Assembly (NCBI GenBank): GCA_947632745.1
Contig: CANRQH010000033.1
Location: 1-12,806 of the forward strand
DNA length: 12,806 bases
Direction of reading: 5' to 3'
Source: an uncultured Clostridia bacterium
GTDB lineage: Bacteria > Bacillota > Clostridia > TANB77 > CAG-508
Shown: one piece after another, positions 1 to 5,721 of the stretch
Layout: each line of letters begins with the position of its first letter
How positions within the stretch are numbered: position 1 is the first letter of the stretch
Position numbers and translations under genes: made by a program
Notes under the pieces: generated by a model
Databases searched by the model: none
Seen by the model: only the letters and a program-made list of their open reading frames with translations
Told to the model about the DNA's origin: nothing

Positions 1-40
1 TTCCAACATAGCCATTTTTAAGTTCTACTTTCTTATACAT
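1..40 (-). CDS. 5' end of an unknown gene, cut by the window edge
   Basis: An ATG at 40-38 follows a strong GGGAGGAA ribosome binding site (complement of about 47-54). Thirteen codons are visible (MYKKVELKNGYVG) before the window ends. It lies 78 bases downstream of the DUF1653 gene on the same strand, so it is probably in the same T-box-controlled transcript. Too little is visible to name a family. It does not match an aminoacyl-tRNA synthetase N-terminus that I recognise. Confidence 0.6.
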   Translation of the reverse strand, partial: MYKKVELKNGYVG

Positions 41-118
41 ATAAATTCCTCCCTTTCTCGCATAACATTTTTATTTTGGGGACAACTTTTTATAAAAATA
101 TCTGTCCAAAATTATAAA

Positions 119-367
119 CTATTTATTTACACTTTCAATTTCTTGTAATTCAAATCTATATTTTTGTTTTACATTTGGGTATTTTTCATGGTCCACCTCT
201 GATAAAAACATATCTAATGGTCTTGCATATATTAAGGTTGTATCTCCATAAAGTCCACGGTATATTACAAGTTTTTCTCTTGTTTCACTGTGTATTGCTA
301 CATCTTCTACTATGTAATAGTCTCCTTTAAAGTGCTTGTATATTCCTTTGATTTTTAGTTCGTTCAT
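119..367 (-). CDS. DUF1653 family protein (82 aa)
   Basis: This small protein has the typical DUF1653 pattern: an N-terminal KGIYKHFKGDYY strand pair, then the HSETREKLVIYRGLYGD core, then RPLDMFLSEVD. The family is a small all-beta domain of unknown biochemical role that is common in Firmicutes and Proteobacteria; I infer no enzymatic function. The start at 367 is supported by a GGGAGG site (complement of 375-380) that overlaps the stop region of the preceding mini-ORF, so the two are probably translationally coupled. It is the first recognisable protein downstream of a T-box leader. That is odd, because T-boxes usually control aminoacyl-tRNA synthetases, amino acid transporters or biosynthesis genes. 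Length is normal for the family. Confidence 0.85.
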   Translation of the reverse strand: MNELKIKGIYKHFKGDYYIVEDVAIHSETREKLVIYRGLYGDTTLIYARPLDMFLSEVDHEKYPNVKQKYRFELQEIESVNK

Positions 368-379
368 ACTAATGCCTCC

Positions 380-445
380 CTATTTTTCATATACAACCAC
401 TCCTGTTTCTTTTATTTCTTCAATAGTATATACTTTTTCACTCAT
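380..445 (-). CDS. 21-codon mini-ORF directly after the T-box terminator
   Basis: ATG at 445-443 is preceded by a perfect AGGAGG (complement of 456-461) at ideal spacing. The ORF encodes MSEKVYTIEEIKETGVVVYE plus Lys, then TAG. The stop region overlaps the ribosome binding site of the DUF1653 gene, suggesting translational coupling. The beginning (VYTIEEIKE) resembles the start of some nucleotidyltransferase or antitoxin proteins, so it could be the remnant of a larger gene. It could equally be a real small peptide or a translational enhancer. No function is assigned. Confidence 0.5.
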   Translation of the reverse strand: MSEKVYTIEEIKETGVVVYEK

Positions 446-481
446 TTTACAATATCCTCCTTTATATAATATTATCCTTAA

Positions 482-745
482 ATAAACAAAAATCCATTTG
501 CCCCTTAATTTTAGGACGAAATGGATTTTCCGCGGTACCACCTAAGTTAGTAACCGCTTTATATACATTTTTTTTGGTTACTCTCTTCATTTTCTTTTAA
601 CGTAAGAAATACGGCAAAACTTACTTTTCTTTCTGCTTTGCAACTATTAAGGTGATAATAAATAATTTTTACTTGCTTTGCTTTCAGCGATTCACAAAGC
701 TCTCTTGTTAAGATATTACATTATTTATGTTGTCCTTAATTTTGT
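482..745 (-). promoter_or_regulatory. T-box riboswitch leader with antiterminator and terminator
   Basis: Read on the minus strand. The T-box sequence AGGTGGTACCGCGG lies at the complement of 530-543. A base helix ATTAAGG/CCTTAAT pairs 734-740 with 646-652, and a lower Stem I helix pairs 720-727 with 659-666. Above it come AGAGAG and a GCTGAAAG apical element closed by GCTTTG/CAAAGC. The variable base of the T-box bulge is U, which pairs with a tRNA discriminator base A73 and fits tRNAs such as Lys, Val or Ile but not Asn. The specifier side of the loop (complement of about 667-672, GTAAAA) allows AAA (Lys) or GTA (Val). I cannot decide between them by eye. Confidence 0.9.
485..530 (-). terminator. 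T-box-regulated intrinsic terminator
   Basis: Minus strand: AAAATCCATTT pairs with AAATGGATTTT around a 19-base loop and is followed by TTTTTGTTTATTT. The 5' arm lies directly after the T-box sequence, so antiterminator and terminator are mutually exclusive in the usual T-box way. Confidence 0.8.
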
Positions 746-767
746 TTTTATATATTTTATGTTTTCT

Positions 768-796
768 ATATTATCACAAAAATTGAATTTATGCAA
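768..796 (-). promoter_or_regulatory. Sigma-A-type promoter of the T-box operon
   Basis: Minus strand: -35 TTGCAT (complement of 791-796), 17-base spacer, then -10 TAATAT (complement of 768-773) with an extended TGA just before it. Transcription would start near 761, just upstream of the base helix of T-box Stem I. Confidence 0.7.
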
Positions 797-841
797 GGGG
801 TTTTAGCATTTTTATAGGAAAATGTAATCAGTATGTGAAAA

Positions 842-870
842 TGTCCCAAAGGTTATAAACCTTTGGGACA
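842..870 (-). terminator. Perfect 12-bp hairpin, probable terminator of the 73-aa gene
   Basis: TGTCCCAAAGGT (842-853) and ACCTTTGGGACA (859-870) are perfect inverted copies around a 5-base loop. On the minus strand the hairpin is followed by ATTTTC, a modest U tract. It lies 37 bases past the stop of the 73-aa gene. The poor U tract leaves open that it is a cassette end rather than a simple terminator. Confidence 0.6.
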
Positions 871-906
871 AGGTGATTGGTTGACAAGTTACATGTTACA
901 TTTGGA

Positions 907-1128
907 TTACCTTCTCCATTCGTATTCTTCGAGTGTGTAGGGTCCTCCTGCTGCTATGAACTCTACTGGATCGCACTCGTGGTAGCTATACTTCCCATCT
1001 TTGCTAATATCATCGAGGTATGCCACCTTAGTTGCCCGCATGATGCCATATCCCTCGAATTTAGGATTGGCAACTATTGCCATCGTCGTCGTGTTACCAG
1101 AGGTCATTGAGAATTCATAGAACTTCAT
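907..1128 (-). CDS. 73-aa orphan protein in a GC-richer cassette
   Basis: I recognise no family. The protein is soluble and acidic, starts MKFYEFSMTSGNTTTMAIV, and ends in a Pro-Tyr and Glu-rich segment with a terminal Arg-Arg. The ATG at 1128 has an AGAAAGGTGG site about nine bases upstream. Two further ATGs nearby are out of frame and run into TGA. Codon choice (ACG, GCC, CTC, GGC, TGC, CAC, CGG) and base composition are clearly GC-richer than in every neighbouring gene, which points to recent acquisition. It has its own near-consensus promoter and a downstream hairpin, so it is a self-contained unit inserted between recO and the T-box operon. It holds the only in-frame CGG outside the recO and rseP frameshift sites (ATG CGG GCA, 1038-1036). 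Confidence 0.65.
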   Translation of the reverse strand: MKFYEFSMTSGNTTTMAIVANPKFEGYGIMRATKVAYLDDISKDGKYSYHECDPVEFIAAGGPYTLEEYEWRR

Positions 1129-1190
1129 GTCATCATTCCACCTTTCTTTTAGGACTTACAAAGCCCCGTGTTTTGTGTTGTTATGATTGT

Positions 1191-1219
1191 ATTATAGCAT
1201 AAACTCGCAAGAAAGTCAA
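1191..1219 (-). promoter_or_regulatory. Near-consensus sigma-A promoter of the 73-aa gene
   Basis: Minus strand: -35 TTGACT (complement of 1214-1219), exactly 17 bases, then -10 TATAAT (complement of 1191-1196) with an extended TGC. This is the best promoter match in the window. The leader would be about 55 bases. Confidence 0.85.
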
Positions 1220-1270
1220 ATTATGTAAATTGTACAAAAAAGAACCGGTCCCTGTTGTACCTGTGGAACA

Positions 1271-2000
1271 TTACCACAACTCCTCTATTTTATATTCTTT
1301 CTCCAGCTTCTCGTTAAAATAAACTGTACTTAATAATTTAAGTTCTCGCAGGCTTTCATCTTTTAAATTAAAATTAAAAAGCTTTTTAGAAGGTGCAGAA
1401 GTTATATATTTTAGAGCTATCCATGTACTTGGTGTTATAGATATTGCACCTTTATCTTGAGTGGCACAATTATTGCATTTTACCCCATTATCTTTTATGC
1501 TAAAATGAGTTATATTTTCTTTTTCTTTACAATTTGTGCATTCTTCTAGTCTTGGTTTAAATCCTAAAAAAGTAAGTAATTTTATTTTAAATATACTTAA
1601 AATAAAATCCATATCTTTATCAGTTTCTGATATCATATAAAGAGTATTTAGAAACAATTGTAAAATCTTATAACTGTTTTCGTTTTCATTTGTTACATCT
1701 TGAATGATTTTTGTAATGTGCATTGCGTATTTTAATTTGTCTAAATCTGTTCTTATATTATAAAACATTTCTATTGTATCACATGAATTCATTGAATATG
1801 TATCTTGAGATTTGTATAAAATATATTCTCCAAAAGCCAAAAATTGTGTGCCTGCTAAAAGGCTACTAGTTTGACGCCTAGAGCCTTTAGCTGCACACGA
1901 TATTTTTCCGGAAACCTGGTGTTAAAATTGTAAGCATTTTATCATAGTCCCCCATATTACTTTCTGAAATTATTATTCCCTTTGTTTTTATAATCCCCAT
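1271..2000 (-). CDS. recO: DNA repair protein RecO, interrupted by a +1 frameshift at CGG
   Basis: RecO anneals SSB-coated single strands and loads RecA with RecR in recombination repair. The N-terminal OB-fold part is read from ATG 2000 (AAAGGTGG site at the complement of 2007-2014): MGIIKTKGIIISESNMGDYD, continuing to LTPGF at residue 30. The frame then breaks at codon 31, CGG (1910-1908), and frame 0 stops at 1887. In the +1 frame GGA continues directly with GKISCAAKGSRR, LLAGTQFLAFGEY and the C-terminal domain. The zinc-finger cysteines CTNC and CNNC are present. Summed length is 242 aa, normal for RecO. Everything outside one extra base looks well conserved, so the gene does not look decayed. 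Either it is recoded at CGG or one base is an error. It is the last gene of the pyrH operon, and its start lies inside the yqzL-like ORF. Confidence 0.88.
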
Positions 2001-2121
2001 TTTGTTCCACCTTTTGTAGATTTTCTAAATTGTTTTGTATATTTTCTATTTGCTTTAATTCTAGAAATGTGTCTACATTTCCAGTTGATTTAAACATATT
2101 CCATGCGATATCTTTTATCAT
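1957..2121 (-). CDS. yqzL: YqzL-like small protein (54 aa)
   Basis: ATG 2121-2119 follows an AAGGAAGTG site. The N-terminus MIKDIAWNMFKSTGNVDTFL followed by ELKQIE has the YqzL family pattern: aromatic Trp, Phe, a TGN turn, then D-x-[FY]-L and a charged helix. In Bacillus the yqzL gene sits between era and recO, exactly as here. The function of the family is unknown. The product is slightly longer than the usual 40-50 aa because its 3' end runs in another frame over the first 44 bases of recO, giving a polar Asn/Lys-rich tail. The overlap suggests translational coupling with recO. Confidence 0.75.
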   Translation of the reverse strand: MIKDIAWNMFKSTGNVDTFLELKQIENIQNNLENLQKVEQNGDYKNKGNNNFRK

Positions 2122-2240
2122 AATGTTCACTTCCTTCTTGTGTTATTCTCTCCATAGTTTTTGGTTTTTATTCTTTTGTTTTTCATCCCTTTTAACTTAT
2201 TTCAGAAACCTTCTTTCTAATACGTTACTACTAGCAGGTT

Positions 2241-3146
2241 TTAAATATTTTGATTTGATTTAAAAAATTTTTCATTATTTATCCAGTCTTCTTTTACTTT
2301 TACCCATGTTTTTAAATTTATTTTTATTCCGAAATTTTTTTCCATATCTTTTCTTGCATATGTTCCTATCCTTTTTAGCATCTCCCCATTTTTTCCTATT
2401 ATTATACCTTTATGAGAATCTCTTAGACAATATATTACAGCTTCTATATTGTATATAGGTTCTTTGTTTTGAGTTTTTGTAAGTTTCATTTTTTGAACTT
2501 CTACAAATATTCCATGTGGCACTTCATCTCTTAAAAGTATTAAAGCTTTTTCTCTAATTGTTTCTTCTGCTAATTGCCTTAAAGTTTGGTCTGTATATTC
2601 TTCTTTATCATAATATTTTGGACCTTTATTTAAGTTTTTTTCTATTTCTGATAAAACTTCTTCTTTACATTTTGGCTTTATAGCTGAAATTGGAATAATT
2701 GCTGAAAAATCGTATTCATTTTTGTATAAGTCTATTATTTTAGCCAACTCTTCTTTGTTTACTAAATCTATTTTGTTTATTATTAAAATACATTTTTTGT
2801 TTGATTCTTTTATTTTTTCTAATATTTTCTTGTCTCCCCTGCCTATTTCTTTGCTGTCCGCTTCTATCAAAAATAAAACAATATCACTATTTTGAATAGC
2901 ATCCCATGAGAGTTCTACCATATTTTCATTTAACTTTGCTTTTGGCTTATGAATTCCTGGTGTGTCTATAAAAATTATTTGTGAGTTTTCTCGGTTTACT
3001 ATTCCTCTTATTTGAGTTCTTGTGGTTTGCACTTTATTTGCTATTGCAGCTATTTTTTCTCCAACAAGTAAATTTATTAGCGTAGATTTTCCTACATTTG
3101 TTCTTCCACAAATGGTTACAAACCCTGATTTAAATTCTTCTTCCAT
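2241..3146 (-). CDS. era: GTPase Era, 16S rRNA-binding ribosome assembly factor
   Basis: Era is an essential GTPase that binds the 3' end of 16S rRNA during 30S maturation. Visible motifs: G1 GRTNVGKS (14-21), the switch I threonines in VQTTRTQIRG, G3 DTPG (61-64), G4 NKID (124-127), G5 SAIK (154-157), and a C-terminal KH domain with the GxxG loop GKNG (251-254). The length of 301 aa is normal. The start at 3146 is preceded by a GGGGGT site, 13 bases after the rseP stop, so translation is probably coupled. Two CGG triplets occur in this gene, both out of frame (TTC GGA and GCG GAC), and the frame is intact. It is followed by a 119-base gap and then the yqzL-like gene and recO, the common Firmicutes order. 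Confidence 0.97.
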   Translation of the reverse strand: MEEEFKSGFVTICGRTNVGKSTLINLLVGEKIAAIANKVQTTRTQIRGIVNRENSQIIFIDTPGIHKPKAKLNENMVELSWDAIQNSDIVLFLIEADSKEIGRGDKKILEKIKESNKKCILIINKIDLVNKEELAKIIDLYKNEYDFSAIIPISAIKPKCKEEVLSEIEKNLNKGPKYYDKEEYTDQTLRQLAEETIREKALILLRDEVPHGIFVEVQKMKLTKTQNKEPIYNIEAVIYCLRDSHKGIIIGKNGEMLKRIGTYARKDMEKNFGIKINLKTWVKVKEDWINNEKFFKSNQNI

Positions 3147-3159
3147 GTAATACCCCCAG

Positions 3160-3898
3160 CTACTTAAAAACTCTCACAATATCATTGTATGTTACAAATA
3201 TTGATAGTGCAATGAGTATTGAAAAACCTAAAAGTTGAATTTGAATTTCTGTATTTTCTTTTAATGGCTTTTTTCGTATTGCTTCTATAATTAATAATAA
3301 AATCTTTCCTCCATCTAAAGCAGGTATTGGTAGTAAATTTGTAATTCCAAGTGATACTGATATCATAGAAAGCATATATAAATATTCCATTATTCCAGAT
3401 GTTCCGTGAAACCAAGCTTGATATACCAACAGGTCCTGTTAAATCATCTAAGCCAACTCCACCAGTAAAAAGCATTTTTATGCTTTCTATTAGTGCAAAA
3501 GAAAAGTTTCCTGTTGCTTTTATTGCTGCCATAAGATTACCTGATAAAATAACAACTATTATAAAATAAACAATTAAACCAAATACAATATTTACCAAAG
3601 CACCTGCTGCAACTATTGCAATTCTTTTTGGTATGCTTGCCTTGTTAAATGCTCCTTCTGCTTCAGATGCCTGTTCTTCTCCTTCCATGCTTACAAATCC
3701 ACCTAAAGGAATTAAACGTAAAGCATATTTTGTTTCTTTTCCTTGCTTTGAGAAAATTTGTGGTCCAAATCCTATTGCAAATTGATTTACTTTTACTTTA
3801 CAAAGTTTAGCTACAATAAAGTGTCCTCCTTCGTGTATTAATATTAAAAATCCTAGTAAAAATATAATCTTTATTGCTGAAATAATAAAACCTACCAA
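3160..3898 (-). CDS. rseP: RseP-type site-2 metalloprotease, PDZ-less and with a +1 frameshift at CGG
   Basis: A membrane zinc protease of the M50 family that cleaves substrates within the bilayer, typically anti-sigma factors or signal-peptide remnants. From ATG 3898 the first transmembrane helix carries HEGGH (22-26). The membrane-associated loop, a second helix (about 94-118) and LTGPVGIS follow. At codon 165, CGG (3406-3404), the frame must shift +1 to GGA to continue with TSGIMEYLYM and the second metal motif NLLPIPALDGG. Recoded length is 245 aa, well short of the roughly 340 or more of clostridial homologues, because the PDZ domain expected between the second helix and the IESIKMLFTG segment is absent. 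In frame 0 the protein would continue to 3182 as unrelated residues and lose the LDG motif. The gene sits between cdsA and era, with no dxr between cdsA and rseP. Confidence 0.9.
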
Positions 3899-3991
3899 AT
3901 TTACCTCCCAACTAAAATTTAATTTTTTAATTTCAAAAAAATTTGAAATTCGTTTTTATTAAAATCTTTAAATTATACTATATTCCAACTA

Positions 3992-4798
3992 TTATAACCA
4001 TACCGAAAAAATCATATATGCAAAAGGTGTTAAAAATATTAAACTATCGATTCTATCTAACATTCCACCATGCCCTGGTAGTAAATTGCCATAGTCTTTT
4101 ATATCTACAAATCTTTTAATAGTAGATGCTACAAAATCTCCTATTTGACTTATTATACTTAAAATAATACTTATTATGCTAATTGATAAATATGAATATT
4201 CTATACCCCAGAATTTATTTGCAATAAATAAATAAATAAGTGATATAATAATTGATGCAATAATTCCTGCAACTGAACCCTCGATTGTTTTTTTAGGGCT
4301 TATTTTGCTAAATGTATGCTTTCCAAAAAATCTTCCAATTAAATATGCAAATATGTCAGTTGCCCATGCTATTACAAAACATAATGCTAAAAGCGTTTTG
4401 CCATGTTCCATACATCTTATTAATTCTAAAAACATTAAGAAAAATGGAATATATAAAATCCCAAGCAAAGTATATGCTACATCTTTAAAAGTAGTTTTCA
4501 TCTCTGTTAAAATAACCTGCAAAAACAAAAGTAGCATAATAAAAGGTATCGAAAATACTAATAATTTAATTAAATTTTCAAAATCTAAAAATGTAGCCCA
4601 TATTATAAATATATTACTTAAATACCCTATCCATTCTACAGGCTTTGAAACTTTTTTTATTGCATTAAAGTATTCATACATACATATAATACTTGCAATT
4701 AAGATTACTCCACCTATTATGTATTTATTACAATATAAAAATACTAATATGACAATTGGTATTCCAAATACTGTTGTTAAAATTCTTTTTAAATCCAT
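3992..4798 (-). CDS. cdsA: Phosphatidate cytidylyltransferase (CDP-diacylglycerol synthase)
   Basis: Makes CDP-diacylglycerol from phosphatidate and CTP, the branch point of phospholipid synthesis, as a polytopic membrane enzyme. The C-terminal signature is clear: S-x-x-K-R, then K-D, then LLPGHGGMLDRIDS; SPKKTIEGS precedes it. About seven or eight hydrophobic helices are visible. I chose ATG 4798 (MDLKRILTTVFGIPIV), which gives 268 aa and begins at the usual family N-terminus. ATG 4810 is also possible. A longer frame reaches TTG 4885, but that codon lies inside a duplicated piece of the uppS 3' end and would add a charged, non-conserved leader. One CGG triplet is present out of frame near the 3' end. 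It lies between uppS and rseP in the operon. Confidence 0.93.
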   Translation of the reverse strand: MDLKRILTTVFGIPIVILVFLYCNKYIIGGVILIASIICMYEYFNAIKKVSKPVEWIGYLSNIFIIWATFLDFENLIKLLVFSIPFIMLLLFLQVILTEMKTTFKDVAYTLLGILYIPFFLMFLELIRCMEHGKTLLALCFVIAWATDIFAYLIGRFFGKHTFSKISPKKTIEGSVAGIIASIIISLIYLFIANKFWGIEYSYLSISIISIILSIISQIGDFVASTIKRFVDIKDYGNLLPGHGGMLDRIDSLIFLTPFAYMIFSVWL

Positions 4799-4883
4799 TT
4801 TTAATCCCATTCTTTCTAAAGTTCCTCTTTGGCTGAAAAAATTTTTTCCTTTATTTAAGTTTCTTTCAACCTTTTGCCCTTTC

Positions 4884-4917
4884 AATTTGCTTCAAATTTT
4901 CTTGTTCTTTTTTGATA
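4884..4917. repeat. Direct repeat copy A: duplicated uppS 3' end
   Basis: Thirty-four bases that match 4927-4960 with one mismatch (a T in place of a C). Read on the minus strand it repeats the last codons of uppS (YQKRTRKF, then E, A, N, and a TGA stop), outside the gene and just upstream of cdsA. It looks like a local tandem duplication of the gene end. Confidence 0.85.
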
Positions 4918-4924
4918 TATATTT

Positions 4925-5650
4925 TTAATTTGCTCCAAATTTTCTTGTTCTTTTTTGATACTCTATTATTGCTTCATCTAAATCTTCTTCTGTAAAATCT
5001 GGCCAATATTTATCAACAAATAAAAACTCTGAATATACAAGTTGCCATGGTAAAAAATTACTTAATCTCATTTCTCCACTGGTCCTTATTAATAAATCCG
5101 GATCTGGCTGTCCATTTGTGTATAGCTTATTTGAAACAATATTTTCATCTATATCTTGGATTTTAATTTTTTTGTCTTCTACATCTTTTGCTATTTCTTT
5201 TACTGCTTTAACAATTTCTGCCCTTCCACCATAATTTAGTGCTATATTAAAAGTTACTCCTGTATTATTTTTAGTTCTTTGAATGCAATTTGCAATTCCT
5301 TTTTGCATTCCCGGTTTAAAAGCTGTTGTATCACCTAAAAATTGAACCTTTATATTTTCTGAATCTGCTCTTTTTGAATAATCTTCTATGTAATTTTGAA
5401 GTAATATCATTAAACTATTTACTTCATCTTCTGCTCTTTTCCAGTTTTCTGTTGAAAAAGCATATACTGTTATATATTTTAATCCTATTTTATTTGCATA
5501 TCTTACTATTTTTTCAAGGGTTTTGGCACCTTCTCTATGTCCAAATGCAACAGGCTTTCCTTTTGATTTTGCCCAACGTCTATTGCCATCCATAATTATT
5601 GCAATATGTTTTGGTAAATCTTCTTTATTAAAATTCACTTTAAAAAACAT
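4925..5650 (-). CDS. uppS: Undecaprenyl diphosphate synthase (cis-prenyltransferase)
   Basis: Condenses eight isopentenyl diphosphates onto farnesyl diphosphate to give the C55 carrier lipid precursor for peptidoglycan and other wall polymers. The catalytic motif IIMDGNRRWAKSKG has Asp21. The mid-protein TVYAFSTENWKR and the C-terminal LLIRTSGEMRLSNFLPWQ and SEFLFVDKYWPDF are all present. At 241 aa the length is normal. The ATG at 5650 overlaps the AAAGGATG ribosome binding site itself, so the GTG at 5638 (codon 5), with good spacing, may be the real start. The neighbouring prenyltransferase gene probably supplies its allylic primer, and cdsA follows. The last 11 codons are duplicated downstream. 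Confidence 0.96.
   Translation of the reverse strand: MFFKVNFNKEDLPKHIAIIMDGNRRWAKSKGKPVAFGHREGAKTLEKIVRYANKIGLKYITVYAFSTENWKRAEDEVNSLMILLQNYIEDYSKRADSENIKVQFLGDTTAFKPGMQKGIANCIQRTKNNTGVTFNIALNYGGRAEIVKAVKEIAKDVEDKKIKIQDIDENIVSNKLYTNGQPDPDLLIRTSGEMRLSNFLPWQLVYSEFLFVDKYWPDFTEEDLDEAIIEYQKRTRKFGAN
4927..4960. repeat. Direct repeat copy B: genuine uppS 3' end
   Basis: The partner of 4884-4917, 33 of 34 bases identical, offset by 43 bases. This copy encodes the real uppS C-terminus and its stop begins here. Confidence 0.85.
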
Positions 5651-5721
5651 CCTTTCAATTTATATAAACAAAATTATTATTGTCTTTTGTTTACACAATT
5701 AATAATCCTTTTGAATAAAAT

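Noticed and set aside
65..112. AT-rich imperfect hairpin (GGACA...TGTCC) between the DUF1653 gene and the next gene
   Set aside because: No T tract in either direction and weak pairing; likely chance in AT-rich DNA.
877..1110. 77-aa plus-strand ORF opposite the 73-aa gene
   Set aside because: No ribosome binding site or promoter, whereas the minus strand has a near-consensus promoter, ribosome binding site and terminator.
1225..1270. Intrinsic terminator after recO
   Set aside because: There is a six-T run after GGACCGGTTC, but no stem with a loop can be drawn; ACCGGT is only a loopless palindrome.
1271..1840. A free-standing 189-aa protein starting at TTG 1840
   Set aside because: It is the C-terminal part of RecO. 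The N-terminal part is directly upstream in the other frame and the two join at the CGG site.
2122..2240. 18-19 codon ORFs between era and the yqzL-like gene
   Set aside because: Poor or absent ribosome binding sites, no recognisable sequence, and length expected by chance.
1900..3410. Simple homopolymer sequencing errors as the cause of both frameshifts
   Set aside because: The extra bases are in two-base runs, not long homopolymers, and both create the otherwise absent in-frame CGG. Not excluded without reads, but not preferred.
3160..3429. A separate 89-aa membrane protein
   Set aside because: It is the C-terminal part of the site-2 protease carrying the second metal motif. Its apparent ATG overlaps the upstream frame and has no ribosome binding site.
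4799..4885. cdsA starting at TTG 4885 (297 aa)
   Set aside because: The TTG lies in the duplicated uppS tail, the added leader is charged and not family-like, and ATG 4798 gives the usual N-terminus.
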